From positions 930,001-994,000 of the forward strand of contig NZ_SDWJ01000001.1 in assembly GCF_009769755.1 (NCBI RefSeq): a stretch of 64,000 nucleotides of DNA, given 5' to 3'. Every line of letters starts with the position of its first letter. The first letter of the stretch is position 1. Made by a program: the position numbers and the translations under genes. Below the pieces are notes generated by a model that did no database searches, had not been told where the DNA came from, and was given only the letters and a program-made list of their open reading frames with translations. Source of the stretch: Sphingorhabdus profundilacus (GTDB taxonomy: Bacteria > Pseudomonadota > Alphaproteobacteria > Sphingomonadales > Sphingomonadaceae). Below are positions 55,238 to 64,000 of the stretch, in pieces.

Positions 55238-55869
55238 CCTTGGGGACCTTGCCGATCCTGTATAGTTTTCGCAGATGCCCTTATGCCATGCGGGCGCGGA
55301 TGGCCGTGGCAGTCAGCGGGATGAACGTCGAGTTGCGCGAGGTTGTCCTGCGCGACAAGCCGCCGGAATTGCTTGCGATATCTTCAAAAGCCACCGTGCC
55401 TGTACTGGTTAAAAATGATGGCGAGATTATCGATGAAAGCCTTGACATCATGCGCTGGGCATTGGCGCAAAACGACCCTGAAGGCTGGCTTTCCGTTATT
55501 GACGAAGACCTGATTTCGGCCAATGACGGCCCTTTCAAGCAAGCGTTAGACCGCTACAAATATCCGCACCGCTTTGGACTTGCCGATGGCTTGGACTCGC
55601 GTGAAGAAGCACTGGTACATGTGCAGCGGCTGAACCAGATATTATCGGAAAAGCCTTATCTGGGCGGCAGGACTGCTAGCCTTACCGACATCGCGATTTT
55701 CCCTTTTATTCGGCAATTTGCCGCAACCGACAGAATCTGGTTTGACGGCCATCCCTTGGACGGGATTAAAAAATGGCTGGGCGAGCTGGTAAACTCGACG
55801 CTTTTTGACACCATGATGCGACGTTACCCGCAGTGGAATGCGTCATCGCCTCTGACTTACTTCCCCTAG
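55234..55869 (+). CDS. glutathione S-transferase family protein
   Basis: A 211-residue protein with an N-terminal thioredoxin-like domain: LYSFRRCPYAMRARMA with a glutaredoxin-like CPYA, and VPVLVKNDGEIIDESLDIM, which carries the cis-Pro and glutathione-binding Glu-Ser. The C-terminal half is the helical GST domain. The start is TTG at 55234, overlapping the trhO stop (TTGA); later TTG codons at 55240 and 55249 are alternatives. The convergent gor gene, encoding glutathione reductase, begins at the next base after its stop. Confidence 0.87.
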   Translation: MTLGTLPILYSFRRCPYAMRARMAVAVSGMNVELREVVLRDKPPELLAISSKATVPVLVKNDGEIIDESLDIMRWALAQNDPEGWLSVIDEDLISANDGPFKQALDRYKYPHRFGLADGLDSREEALVHVQRLNQILSEKPYLGGRTASLTDIAIFPFIRQFAATDRIWFDGHPLDGIKKWLGELVNSTLFDTMMRRYPQWNASSPLTYFP

Positions 55870-57216
55870 TTATTTCATCAAAACAAGCTCTTCAGACATA
55901 CTGGGGTGCAGCGCGACCGTATCATCAAACGCTTGCTTAGTCAGTCCTGCCTTCACGGCGATGGCAGCCGCTTGCAGAATTTCACCGCTTTCAGGACCAA
56001 TGAGATGCAAACCAACGACTTTGTCGGTGGAACCATCCACAATCATTTTATAAAGCGCCCTTTCGTTACGCCCCGCCAAAACGTTTTTCATTGCCCTGAA
56101 ATCGCTGCGATATACCTTGACCTGCGACAAGGTGGCATTTGCTTGCTCCTCGGTCATGCCCACAGATGCAATTGGTGGATTGCTAAACACGGCTGTCGGA
56201 ATGCAGTTATAATCAATTGTACGCGGAGCATTGCCAAAGACGCTATCGGCGAAGGCATGACCTTCCCTAATAGCAACGGGCGTCAATTGTACTCTGTTGG
56301 TGACATCGCCAACTGCATAAATGCTTGGAACGCTGGTGCGATTGTCACTCCCGACAATAACGGCCCCATTATTGTCCAGCGCCACGCCAGCCGTTTCCAG
56401 TCCAAGGTTATTGCTGTTGGGGCTGCGGCCAATGGCCCACATTAGCAGGTCAGTTTCCACCATACCTGCATCACCGCCATCAATCAATATGCTGCCATCA
56501 CCCTGTTTCACCGCGCTTTTGAACGGAAAGTTCATCCGTATATCAATGCCCTTTTCCCTGCTAATCCCTATCAGTTTTTCGACGATTTCCTGGTCGTAAC
56601 TCCGCAGCATCTTGTCACCGCGCGTGACCAGTGTGACATCTACGCCAAGCTCATTAAATATCCCGGCAAATTCATTGGCAATGTAACCAGCACCTGCAAT
56701 CACGGCGCGTTTGGGTAGCTCCGGCAAATGAAACACTTCATTTGATGTGATCCCTAAATCGGCACCGGGTACATCAGGAATTGACGGCCATGCGCCCGTG
56801 GCAATCAAGATATATCTGGCGGAAATATCCCGTCCATTGGCAAGCCGCACATTGTTAGGGCCAGTTACGACCGCACGTTCATGAAATATCTCAACCCCAT
56901 TGCTGACAAATATCTCGCCATATAGACCTTCTAACCGGTCAACCTCTGCAGCGACGTTGTCGCGCAAGGTTGACCAGTCAAAATGTGCACCATCTGTGTT
57001 CCAGCCAAAGCGTTTTGCATCCGCCAGATCTTCAGCAAAATGCGAACCATAAACCAGCAGTTTTTTCGGAACGCAGCCCCGGATGACACAGGTGCCACCC
57101 ACGCGATATTCTTCGGCTACGGCAACGGTCGCGCCATGCGATGCTGCAATTCGTGCGGCACGAACACCGCCGGACCCAGCCCCTATTACAAACAGGTCAA
57201 AATCATAATCGGACAT
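55870..57216 (-). CDS. gor: glutathione-disulfide reductase
   Basis: Keeps glutathione reduced with NADPH. The 448-residue flavoprotein has the FAD site GAGSGGVRAARIA, the redox disulfide Cys43/Cys48 in GGTCVIRGCVPKK, a second nucleotide-binding GAGYIANEFAGI and a C-terminal end with the catalytic His in VALHPSMSEE. It is distinguished from lpdA by the RGCVPKK motif. It is convergent with the glutathione transferase gene with no spacer. Confidence 0.95.
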   Translation of the reverse strand: MSDYDFDLFVIGAGSGGVRAARIAASHGATVAVAEEYRVGGTCVIRGCVPKKLLVYGSHFAEDLADAKRFGWNTDGAHFDWSTLRDNVAAEVDRLEGLYGEIFVSNGVEIFHERAVVTGPNNVRLANGRDISARYILIATGAWPSIPDVPGADLGITSNEVFHLPELPKRAVIAGAGYIANEFAGIFNELGVDVTLVTRGDKMLRSYDQEIVEKLIGISREKGIDIRMNFPFKSAVKQGDGSILIDGGDAGMVETDLLMWAIGRSPNSNNLGLETAGVALDNNGAVIVGSDNRTSVPSIYAVGDVTNRVQLTPVAIREGHAFADSVFGNAPRTIDYNCIPTAVFSNPPIASVGMTEEQANATLSQVKVYRSDFRAMKNVLAGRNERALYKMIVDGSTDKVVGLHLIGPESGEILQAAAIAVKAGLTKQAFDDTVALHPSMSEELVLMK

Positions 57217-57313
57217 GTGGTATTTCTTTCAAATGGTACCGGTAATGTGGGTATGAGCACGCATTCCGCAAAGTGATTTTGTTCGTTACAAAAATCGAGC
57301 AAAATGAAGGTTT

Positions 57314-58816
57314 CTAGATATCGCCCAGTGCAGCCTCAATCAACGCGGTGGTCGACGGGTCAAAGCCGACAGGTCCGTTTTCCGCAATGTCCTTGGCGAT
57401 CTGTTTTCCAAGCTCGACGCCAAATTGGTCAAATGGATTTATGCCAAGCAGTGTTGCATTGGCAAAGGTGCGATGTTCGTAAAAGGCAATCAATGCGCCG
57501 ACAATAGCAGGGGTCACGTCGTCCAGCAAAATGGTCGTTGACGGACGGTCGCCGACATAATTGCGCGCCAGATCATCGCTATTGCGCCCCGACATGAGCG
57601 CAGCACCTTGTGCAAAGCAGTTGATGAGCAATGCTTCATGATGGGCGACATCAAAATCATGACCCGGCGTCTTGCTTGCAATAAACTCAACGGGAATAAG
57701 GTGTGTTCCCTGATGCAGCAGCTGGAAAACCGCATGTTGGGCATCGGTACCGACACCACCCCATGTAACCGGCGAACTGTGGCGACCAAGCGGGGCGCCT
57801 TTTGCCGTAACCGACTTTCCGTTAGATTCCATTTCAAGCTGTTGAAGATAATCGGGCAGCAATCTCAAACGTTCGTCATAGGCGAACACGGCGCGCGTCT
57901 GACTGCCCTTACACTGGGCATAAAAAAGATCTGCAAATGCCGCCAGTGTCGGCGCATTTTCGAGTGTGGGCGCGTTCCTGAAATGCCTGTCCATTGTCGC
58001 AGCGCCTTCAAGCATTTCTTCAAATGCCGACCAGCCCAGGCCAAGCGCGACCGGAAATCCGATAGAACACCATAGTGAATATCGCCCGCCGACTGCTTCG
58101 TTAAAGGGCAAAATGCGGCTCTCGTCGATGCCCCATTCAATCGCTTTTTCCGGATAGGCAGTCAGCGCTATGAATTGGGCATATGGATCTGCCACACCGC
58201 CTTTTTGCATCCATTCCATAGCGCTCGTCGCGTTCAACAGAGTCTCGGTTGTTGTGAAGGTTTTTGATGCCACAGCAACAAGGGTTTTTAACGGGTCCAA
58301 GTCCCGCGTGGCCTCTGCCAAAGCCGCCCCATCAACGTTGGATACGACTTTTATATCATATCGGGCATCGTCGCGGCCAAGTGCGTCCATCAACAATTTG
58401 GGTCCCAATGCCGAACCACCTATACCTATATGAAGAACATGTCGGATTTCACCAAAAGCCCCGACATCTATGGCATCAACCAAACTACGCATCCGCTTTT
58501 GCAATTCCCGTGCATGGGTGACAGCTTCTGCATTTCCCGATCCGCGTTCTGCTGTATGTTCAGCAGCACGGTCTTCGGTGGTGTTCACTATAGCGCCGCT
58601 AAACAGCGCCTCTTTCGCCGCCCCGAGTCCGGCATCATTTGCAAGTGCCGAAAAATCCGAGAGCAATCCGTCATCAAGATGCGTTTTTGAAAGATCAAAA
58701 CGAATACCGCCAAGTTCAACTGTCAGCTTTGAAACACGGTCTGCGTCCCTCTCAAATAGGGCAATCAGCGTTTGTTCTTCATGCTGTTCAAGCGCTGTCC
58801 AATTGCTGTTCGTCAT
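57314..58816 (-). CDS. pgi: glucose-6-phosphate isomerase
   Basis: Interconverts glucose-6-phosphate and fructose-6-phosphate. The 500-residue product has the phosphate-binding HIGIGGSALGPKLL and SKTFTTTETL, the GGRYSLWCSIG region (PGI signature 1 area) and the C-terminal NPFDQFGVELGKQIA with a catalytic Lys. It is slightly shorter than enteric Pgi, as in many alphaproteobacteria. It is divergent from lepB and lies 97 bp upstream of the gor start. Confidence 0.95.
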   Translation of the reverse strand: MTNSNWTALEQHEEQTLIALFERDADRVSKLTVELGGIRFDLSKTHLDDGLLSDFSALANDAGLGAAKEALFSGAIVNTTEDRAAEHTAERGSGNAEAVTHARELQKRMRSLVDAIDVGAFGEIRHVLHIGIGGSALGPKLLMDALGRDDARYDIKVVSNVDGAALAEATRDLDPLKTLVAVASKTFTTTETLLNATSAMEWMQKGGVADPYAQFIALTAYPEKAIEWGIDESRILPFNEAVGGRYSLWCSIGFPVALGLGWSAFEEMLEGAATMDRHFRNAPTLENAPTLAAFADLFYAQCKGSQTRAVFAYDERLRLLPDYLQQLEMESNGKSVTAKGAPLGRHSSPVTWGGVGTDAQHAVFQLLHQGTHLIPVEFIASKTPGHDFDVAHHEALLINCFAQGAALMSGRNSDDLARNYVGDRPSTTILLDDVTPAIVGALIAFYEHRTFANATLLGINPFDQFGVELGKQIAKDIAENGPVGFDPSTTALIEAALGDI

Positions 58817-58927
58817 TCGCTTTCCCTATCATTTGGTAGTGAGAATCTCGGTACTGGCCATTAGCGCGGCTTGCTATTAGAAGGCCAGTTATTCCGTCAG
58901 CTATTGACAGCTAAATTGCGAGTTTTT

Positions 58928-59812
58928 GTGACATCAACCACCGAACAGTCTGAATCCGGTAACGCCGGAACCAATTTGCACCAGTCGTCCAGCAAGTCGT
59001 CCTCCGAATGGCGCGATTATGGTGCTTTCTTGCTGAAACTCGCTCTATTTGTGTTTATTTTGCGAAGTTTCATTGTGTCGCCGTTCAACATACCTTCTGA
59101 ATCAATGCAGCCTCGCTTGCTGATTGGCGATTATCTATTGGTTGCAAAATGGCCTTATGGATACTCCAAGTACAGCATGCCGTTCTCGCTACCCATCATA
59201 CCGGGTCGGATTTTTGCAAGTCAGCCGGAACGCGGCGATGTCGTTGTTTTCAAAGCGCCGCCGACGTTGAAGGATGATTATATAAAACGAGTTATCGGGT
59301 TGCCCGGTGACGTCATTCAAATGCGAGGTGGCATTTTGGAAATCAACGGTGTGGCGGTCAAAAAAGAGCGGATTGCCGATCTCGTTATTCCTGTATCAGA
59401 CAATATGAAGGACGCCGCAGCGCTTGATGGCTCGCCCTTTCCATGCTGGCGCCCGGATTTTGAGGAGCGCGCCAAGGCGGGCGGAACACAGTGTCGATAT
59501 CCGCGCTATACAGAAACATTACCGGGCGGAAAGACTTACGACATTCTTGATCTGGATTCTGGCTTGCCGGGGGATGACACCGAGGCGTTTGTTGTCGGTG
59601 AAGGCCAATTGTTCCTGATGGGCGACAATCGTGATCGCAGCGCAGATAGCCGCTTTCCTGCAGATGGGAAGGCAATCGGTATAGTACCTCAAGAATATCT
59701 GGTCGGCCGGGCATTAGTGAGTGTTTTTTCGACCGACGGGTCCGCCCGCTTATTGTTGCCCTGGACCTGGTTCAGCGCCGCGCGTCCAGAAAGAATTGGG
59801 CAAGGCTTTTGA
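58928..59812 (+). CDS. lepB: signal peptidase I
   Basis: Removes signal peptides at the outer face of the inner membrane. The product has one membrane segment near residues 33-50, then the catalytic Ser59 in NIPSESMQP and Lys120 in DDYIKRVIGLPGD, and the conserved GDNRDRSADSR. The frame is open to a TTG at 58871; GTG at 58928 gives 294 residues and drops an unlikely extension, but its ribosome site is weak, so the exact start is uncertain. It overlaps rnc by four bases. Confidence 0.93.
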   Translation: MTSTTEQSESGNAGTNLHQSSSKSSSEWRDYGAFLLKLALFVFILRSFIVSPFNIPSESMQPRLLIGDYLLVAKWPYGYSKYSMPFSLPIIPGRIFASQPERGDVVVFKAPPTLKDDYIKRVIGLPGDVIQMRGGILEINGVAVKKERIADLVIPVSDNMKDAAALDGSPFPCWRPDFEERAKAGGTQCRYPRYTETLPGGKTYDILDLDSGLPGDDTEAFVVGEGQLFLMGDNRDRSADSRFPADGKAIGIVPQEYLVGRALVSVFSTDGSARLLLPWTWFSAARPERIGQGF

Positions 59813-60477
59813 ACGAAATTTCTCAAGAAGAATGGCTATTTCAGCTGCTTCCCGTCCGGCCGAAAGATGTCGAAATATATCAACGGGCGCTCACACATGG
59901 TAGTACCGGACAACCAGACTATCAGCGCCTAGAGTTTCTGGGTGATCGCATCCTGGGACTTGTTATCGCCGATATTCTGTATGAGCGCTATGAATCGGAG
60001 GCTGAGGGACGACTTTCGCATCGGCTCAATGCACTTGTTTCAGGCACTACATGTGCAGAAATAGCGCGCGAAATAGAGTTATTTGCCTATATCAAATTGG
60101 GAAAGCAGGCACGCGATGACGGTGCCCAGCAAAGCGACAATGTGCTGGGCGACGCGATGGAAGCTTTAATCGGCGCCCTTTACCTTGATCATGGCCTTGA
60201 TACCGCACGTATATTGATCGAACGGCTTTGGGGCCCTTTAATCGAAACCGCCAACGGCGCACCCAAACATCCTAAATCAGCATTGCAGGAATGGTGCGCC
60301 GCCAATGGCCGCAAGGTTCCTGACTATCAGATCACCAAAAAGGAAGGCCCACCCCACGCCATGCGCTTTGAAATCACTGTCACGGTAAAAGGTTTCGACC
60401 CCATCAGTGCCTCGGCAAACAGCAAACAAGCGGCAGAAACCGCCGCAGCGCTCGCTTTTCTGGAGGCTTATGCATGA
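59809..60477 (+). CDS. rnc: ribonuclease III
   Basis: Cleaves double-stranded RNA in rRNA maturation and gene regulation. The 222-residue product has the family signature LEFLGDRILGLV at 41-52 with acidic residues Glu42 and Asp46, the second acidic motif DAMEALIGALYLD, and a C-terminal double-stranded RNA-binding domain (about 152-222). The start is TTG at 59809, overlapping the lepB stop (TTGA); its end overlaps era by four bases (ATGA). lepB-rnc-era is a classical operon. Confidence 0.96.
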   Translation: MNEISQEEWLFQLLPVRPKDVEIYQRALTHGSTGQPDYQRLEFLGDRILGLVIADILYERYESEAEGRLSHRLNALVSGTTCAEIAREIELFAYIKLGKQARDDGAQQSDNVLGDAMEALIGALYLDHGLDTARILIERLWGPLIETANGAPKHPKSALQEWCAANGRKVPDYQITKKEGPPHAMRFEITVTVKGFDPISASANSKQAAETAAALAFLEAYA

Positions 60478-61367
60478 CCAAAAAATGTGGTCATGTCGCC
60501 ATCATCGGCGCACCGAATGCAGGTAAATCGACATTGGTGAACGCCCTTGTCGGCCAAAAAGTAGCGATTGTCAGCCCAAAGGCGCAAACCACTCGCACGC
60601 GAATGCTGGGTGTTGCTCTGGAGGGGGAGACCCAGATTATATTGGTCGATACGCCCGGAATCTTTGCCGCACAACGCCGGCTTGATCGGGCCATGGTTGC
60701 CGCCGCTTGGGATGGTGCCGGTGATGCCGACCTGATTGCCTTGATTGTCGATGGACGCGCGGGAGCAGGCCCTAAAGTCGAAAAAATATTGGAAGGTTTG
60801 AAAAATCGCCCGGAGCGTAAATGGTTGGTGCTGAACAAGGTAGATATTGCAGCAAAGGAAAAGTTGTTATCTCTAACCTCTAAAATTACCGAGATTTGCG
60901 AATTTGAGCAGATTTATTTCATCAGCGCCGCGACGGGAGACGGCTTGGCAGAATTCAAAACTGCCCTTGCCGACACGATGCCCGATGGCGAATGGCATTT
61001 CCCTGAGGATCAGGTTTCGGACGCCACCGATCGTTTGATCGCGTCTGAAATCACGCGCGAGCAACTCTATTTGCAGTTGCACGAAGAATTGCCATATGCC
61101 AGCGCCGTTGAAACCGAAAAATATGTCGAACGCGATGATGGTTCACTGGAAATTCATCAGCAGATTTTGGTTGCCCGCCCTACACAAAGGGCAATTATAT
61201 TGGGCAAGGGCGGAACTCGTATAAAAACAATCGGCGAAGCGGCTCGTATCGAACTCGCCAAGTTAATGGGAGTCCGGGTGCATTTATACCTTCACGTCAA
61301 AGTCCACGCAAAATGGGATGAAGATCGCAGTATCTATCGCGACATCGGGCTGGAATGGGTGGAATAG
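60474..61367 (+). CDS. era: GTPase Era
   Basis: A 16S rRNA-binding GTPase that assists small-subunit maturation. The 297-residue product has the P-loop GAPNAGKST at 12-20, DTPGIF as G3, NKVD as G4 and a C-terminal KH domain (about 205-285; GKGGTRIKTIGEAAR). It overlaps rnc by four bases. The topA gene is convergent, 19 bp after its stop. Confidence 0.96.
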   Translation: MTKKCGHVAIIGAPNAGKSTLVNALVGQKVAIVSPKAQTTRTRMLGVALEGETQIILVDTPGIFAAQRRLDRAMVAAAWDGAGDADLIALIVDGRAGAGPKVEKILEGLKNRPERKWLVLNKVDIAAKEKLLSLTSKITEICEFEQIYFISAATGDGLAEFKTALADTMPDGEWHFPEDQVSDATDRLIASEITREQLYLQLHEELPYASAVETEKYVERDDGSLEIHQQILVARPTQRAIILGKGGTRIKTIGEAARIELAKLMGVRVHLYLHVKVHAKWDEDRSIYRDIGLEWVE

Positions 61368-61386
61368 CGCTTGTAACGCCGTTCAA

Positions 61387-63930
61387 TCATTCGGCCTTTT
61401 TCACCTTTTTTGCTGGCGCCTTTTTCTTGGGCGCTGCTTTTTTGGGGGCGGCTTTTTTCTTTGCCTTTCCCTTTGACGGCATGGCTGCACGCGCATCTAT
61501 CAGTTGCGCGGCCTCCTCCAAAGTCAGGGCATCGGGCGCTATTGATTTTGGCAAAGTTGCATTGGTTACGCCATCGGTGACATAAGGACCAAAGCGCCCT
61601 TCCATTAACTTGATTTCCGCTTCGGTCCGCGGATGTTTACCCAGTTCTTTAAGTGGTGCCCGCGCCGCGCCGCGGCCACGGCCGGGGTTGGCCGCAGCCT
61701 CCGCTAGCTTGACGACGGCGCTGTTCATACCGGTTTCAAAAACCTCCGTCGTCGTCGTCAATCGCGCATATTTACCTGCATGCATCAAATAGGGGCCATA
61801 GCGTCCTATTGAGGCCGTCACCGGCTCTCCACTTTCAGGGTGCGCCCCTACGATACGCGGAAGTGACAGCAGCTTGACCGCCCATTCGAGGCCAAAATCT
61901 TCGGATGGGATATCCTTAGGTATGGACGCACGCTTGGCATCTTTGCCTTCGCCCATTTCAACATAAGGTCCAAATCGGCCCGACTTTCGGCTTATTTCCA
62001 ATTCGGTTTCGGGGTGCACACCAAGGACTTCTGGACCAGTGTCTTCCCCGTTTTCACCGCCCGGCTGTGCAAATTTTCGTGTATATTTACAATCAGGATA
62101 GTTCGAACACGCCACAAAAGCACCAAAGCGGCCGCCGCGCAGAGCCAGTTTGCCTTCGCCGCATTTGGGGCAAAGCCGTGGATCGCTTCCGTCTTCAAGT
62201 TCAGGAAAAAGATAGGGGGAAAGAAATTTGTCCAACTCGGCCGTTATGTCGGACGGTTTTAAGTCCAGGACCTCAACTGTTTTTGGTTTGAAATCACGCC
62301 AAAAACTCTCCAGAAATACCTGCCACTGCGCCCTGCCACCGCTGATGTCATCAAGCTGATCTTCCAGACCCGCGGTATAATCATATGCGACGTAGCGTTC
62401 GAAATAACGTTCGAGAAAGGCTGTTAAAAGCCGACCTGATTCCTCAGTAAAGAAACGGTTTTTTTCCACCCGGACATAGGCGCGATCTTTTAGTACCTGA
62501 ATAGTTGAGGCATAGGTCGAAGGTCGACCAATACCCAACTCTTCTAACCGCTTTACCAACGTGGCTTCGGAAAATCGCGGTGGGGGTTGCGTAAAATGCT
62601 GGGTCTTTTCTACTCCATGTTTTGCAGGAGAATCTCCGGCGGTCATGGGCGGCAGAATGGCACTGTCTTCGCCCTCGCTATCATCAAGCCCTTCTTCATA
62701 AACGGCTAGAAATCCAGGAAATTTCATGACCTGACCAGTTGCGCGCAACCCGGTTTGACCCGTGCCGTCGAGCAGATCGACTGTTGTGCGCTCCATTCTG
62801 GCCGAAGCCATCTGGCTCGCCATCGCGCGTTTATATATGAGGTCGTACAGCCGTCCATGATCCCCCGATCCCGCTTTATCTTTTGAAAAATCGGTCGGGC
62901 GAATGGCCTCGTGCGCCTCTTGTGCGTTCTTCGCTTTGGTTTGATAGACGCGTGGTTTTTCAGGTAAATAACCACTATCGAACCGATCGGCGATAGTTTT
63001 GCGAGCTGCTGAAATCGCGCTGCCGTCCATTTGCACACCATCCGTACGCATATAGGTTATGGCGCCGTCTTCATACAGCCCTTGCGCGACTCTCATCGTA
63101 TGGCTGGCGGAAAAACCGAGCTTGCGTGCCGCTTCCTGCTGCAAGGTTGACGTCGTGAATGGGGGTTGCGGATTACGGGTAACCGGTCTTGTTTCAACAT
63201 TGTCGACCAAGAAATTTCCTGACTCGACGGCCAATCGCGCGGCTTCGGCCTGTGGTTCGCTTTTCAGGTCCATTTTATCAAGCTTGACACCCACATGGCG
63301 GGTCAATCTTGCTTCGAATTTTTGCCCCTTATGTTCCATATTGGCCTTGACTGACCAATATTCCTGCGGCCGAAATGCTTCGATTTCACGGTCACGCTCA
63401 ACAATCAGACGAAGCGCAACGGATTGCACACGACCCGCCGATTTTGCCCCGGGAAGTTTTCTCCACAAAACCGGTGAAAGGGTAAATCCGACCAGATAAT
63501 CAAGCGCACGCCGGGCACGGTAGGCATCGATCAAGTCGATATCCAGCTCCCTCGGCCGCGCCATCGCCTCAGTCACCGCCGCCTTGGTAATTGCGTTAAA
63601 CGTAACCCGCCCGACATTTTTTGGAAGCGCCTTTTTCTTCGCCAACACTTCCTGAACATGCCAACTAATAGCCTCCCCTTCACGATCAGGGTCGGTTGCG
63701 AGTATCAGGCCGTCCGCTTTCTTGGCTTCGTCGGTGATAGCCTTTAACTGCTTCGCCTTGTCTGCATAATTGTCCCACAGCATTTCAAAGCCGTTGTCAG
63801 GGTCAACCGAACCATCTTTCGGCGGAAGATCCCGAATATGTCCATAGGAGGCGAGTACCTTGTAGCCAGGCCCCAGATACTTCTCGATTGTCTTGGCTTT
63901 TGCAGGTGATTCAACGATGACTAATTGCAT
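61387..63930 (-). CDS. topA: DNA topoisomerase I
   Basis: Relaxes negative supercoils. The 847-residue type IA enzyme has the N-terminal TOPRIM domain (VIVESPAKAKTIEKYLG, DPDREGEAIS), the active-site Tyr293 in ITYMRTDG, one four-cysteine zinc ribbon (CPKCGEG and CSNYPDC), two or three C-terminal topoisomerase repeats with GRFGPYV, and a Lys/Ala/Pro-rich tail of about 28 residues that probably binds DNA non-specifically. It is convergent with era. The last 70 bases of the window upstream of it hold its promoter region, with nothing else visible. Confidence 0.96.
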   Translation of the reverse strand: MQLVIVESPAKAKTIEKYLGPGYKVLASYGHIRDLPPKDGSVDPDNGFEMLWDNYADKAKQLKAITDEAKKADGLILATDPDREGEAISWHVQEVLAKKKALPKNVGRVTFNAITKAAVTEAMARPRELDIDLIDAYRARRALDYLVGFTLSPVLWRKLPGAKSAGRVQSVALRLIVERDREIEAFRPQEYWSVKANMEHKGQKFEARLTRHVGVKLDKMDLKSEPQAEAARLAVESGNFLVDNVETRPVTRNPQPPFTTSTLQQEAARKLGFSASHTMRVAQGLYEDGAITYMRTDGVQMDGSAISAARKTIADRFDSGYLPEKPRVYQTKAKNAQEAHEAIRPTDFSKDKAGSGDHGRLYDLIYKRAMASQMASARMERTTVDLLDGTGQTGLRATGQVMKFPGFLAVYEEGLDDSEGEDSAILPPMTAGDSPAKHGVEKTQHFTQPPPRFSEATLVKRLEELGIGRPSTYASTIQVLKDRAYVRVEKNRFFTEESGRLLTAFLERYFERYVAYDYTAGLEDQLDDISGGRAQWQVFLESFWRDFKPKTVEVLDLKPSDITAELDKFLSPYLFPELEDGSDPRLCPKCGEGKLALRGGRFGAFVACSNYPDCKYTRKFAQPGGENGEDTGPEVLGVHPETELEISRKSGRFGPYVEMGEGKDAKRASIPKDIPSEDFGLEWAVKLLSLPRIVGAHPESGEPVTASIGRYGPYLMHAGKYARLTTTTEVFETGMNSAVVKLAEAAANPGRGRGAARAPLKELGKHPRTEAEIKLMEGRFGPYVTDGVTNATLPKSIAPDALTLEEAAQLIDARAAMPSKGKAKKKAAPKKAAPKKKAPAKKVKKAE

Positions 63931-64000
63931 GATATTATGAACTTTTCTAAAATCTCTCGCGTACGCGTATAGGCTGATGGGGTTAATGGTGTGCCGTCAA

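Overview
The window is a 64 kb stretch of ordinary alphaproteobacterial chromosome, most likely from the order Sphingomonadales (a Sphingopyxis/Sphingorhabdus-like organism). This is inferred from the combination of an ntrB-ntrC-ntrY-ntrX block after dusB, an Hfq made of two fused Sm domains, a fused ispDF, PhaR, an ScfR-type propionate regulator and a large sphingomonad-style TonB-dependent receptor. No transposase, prophage, CRISPR array or rRNA operon was seen. There is one tRNA gene, tRNA-Ser(UGA).

Layout. 0-2 kb (minus): a bicarbonate module, sbtA-like transporter, sbtB-like PII protein and beta-carbonic anhydrase. 2-5 kb: lipA and a COQ10-like gene facing cinA and ispDF. 5-14.3 kb (plus): dusB-ntrB-ntrC-ntrY-ntrX-hfq-hflX, a nitrogen-control and RNA-regulation block. 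14.3-21.9 kb (minus): mazG, a membrane retropepsin-like protease, tatD, metG, holB, tmk, rlpA and a lytic transglycosylase. 22-26 kb: tRNA-Ser, chrA, a small secreted protein, an amidohydrolase and a PAP2 phosphatase. 26-29.4 kb (minus): pdhC and lpdA of the pyruvate dehydrogenase complex, separated by a DUF559 gene between two perfect 23 bp hairpin inverted repeats. 29.5-43.2 kb: usp, rnr, proS, phaR, TonB receptor, alr, an MFS transporter, a cyclase-family hydrolase, a MAPEG protein and an aldose 1-epimerase homologue with no standard start codon.

43.2-54.3 kb is the most unusual part: a complete propionyl-CoA to succinyl-CoA pathway (pccB, mce, mcm, pccA) with bioB and an enoyl-CoA hydratase, all on the minus strand, opposite a divergent ScfR regulator with TTTGCAAA sites between. 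The cluster is full of palindromic repeats. Two related copies of one palindrome lie in frame inside mcm and pccA and encode the same peptide. A two-gene cassette (ribbon-helix-helix regulator plus coiled-coil protein, with its own sigma70-like promoter and overlapping operator) sits between mce and a truncated second copy of the mce 5' end.

54.3-64 kb: trhO, a glutathione S-transferase, gor, pgi, lepB-rnc-era and topA, all housekeeping.

The best candidates for something under-described are the in-frame palindromic elements in pccA and mcm, the regulator cassette at mce, the hairpin-bounded DUF559 unit inside the pdhC-lpdA operon, and the aldose epimerase lacking an ATG/GTG/TTG start. All functions are read from sequence motifs and gene order only; no database search was run.
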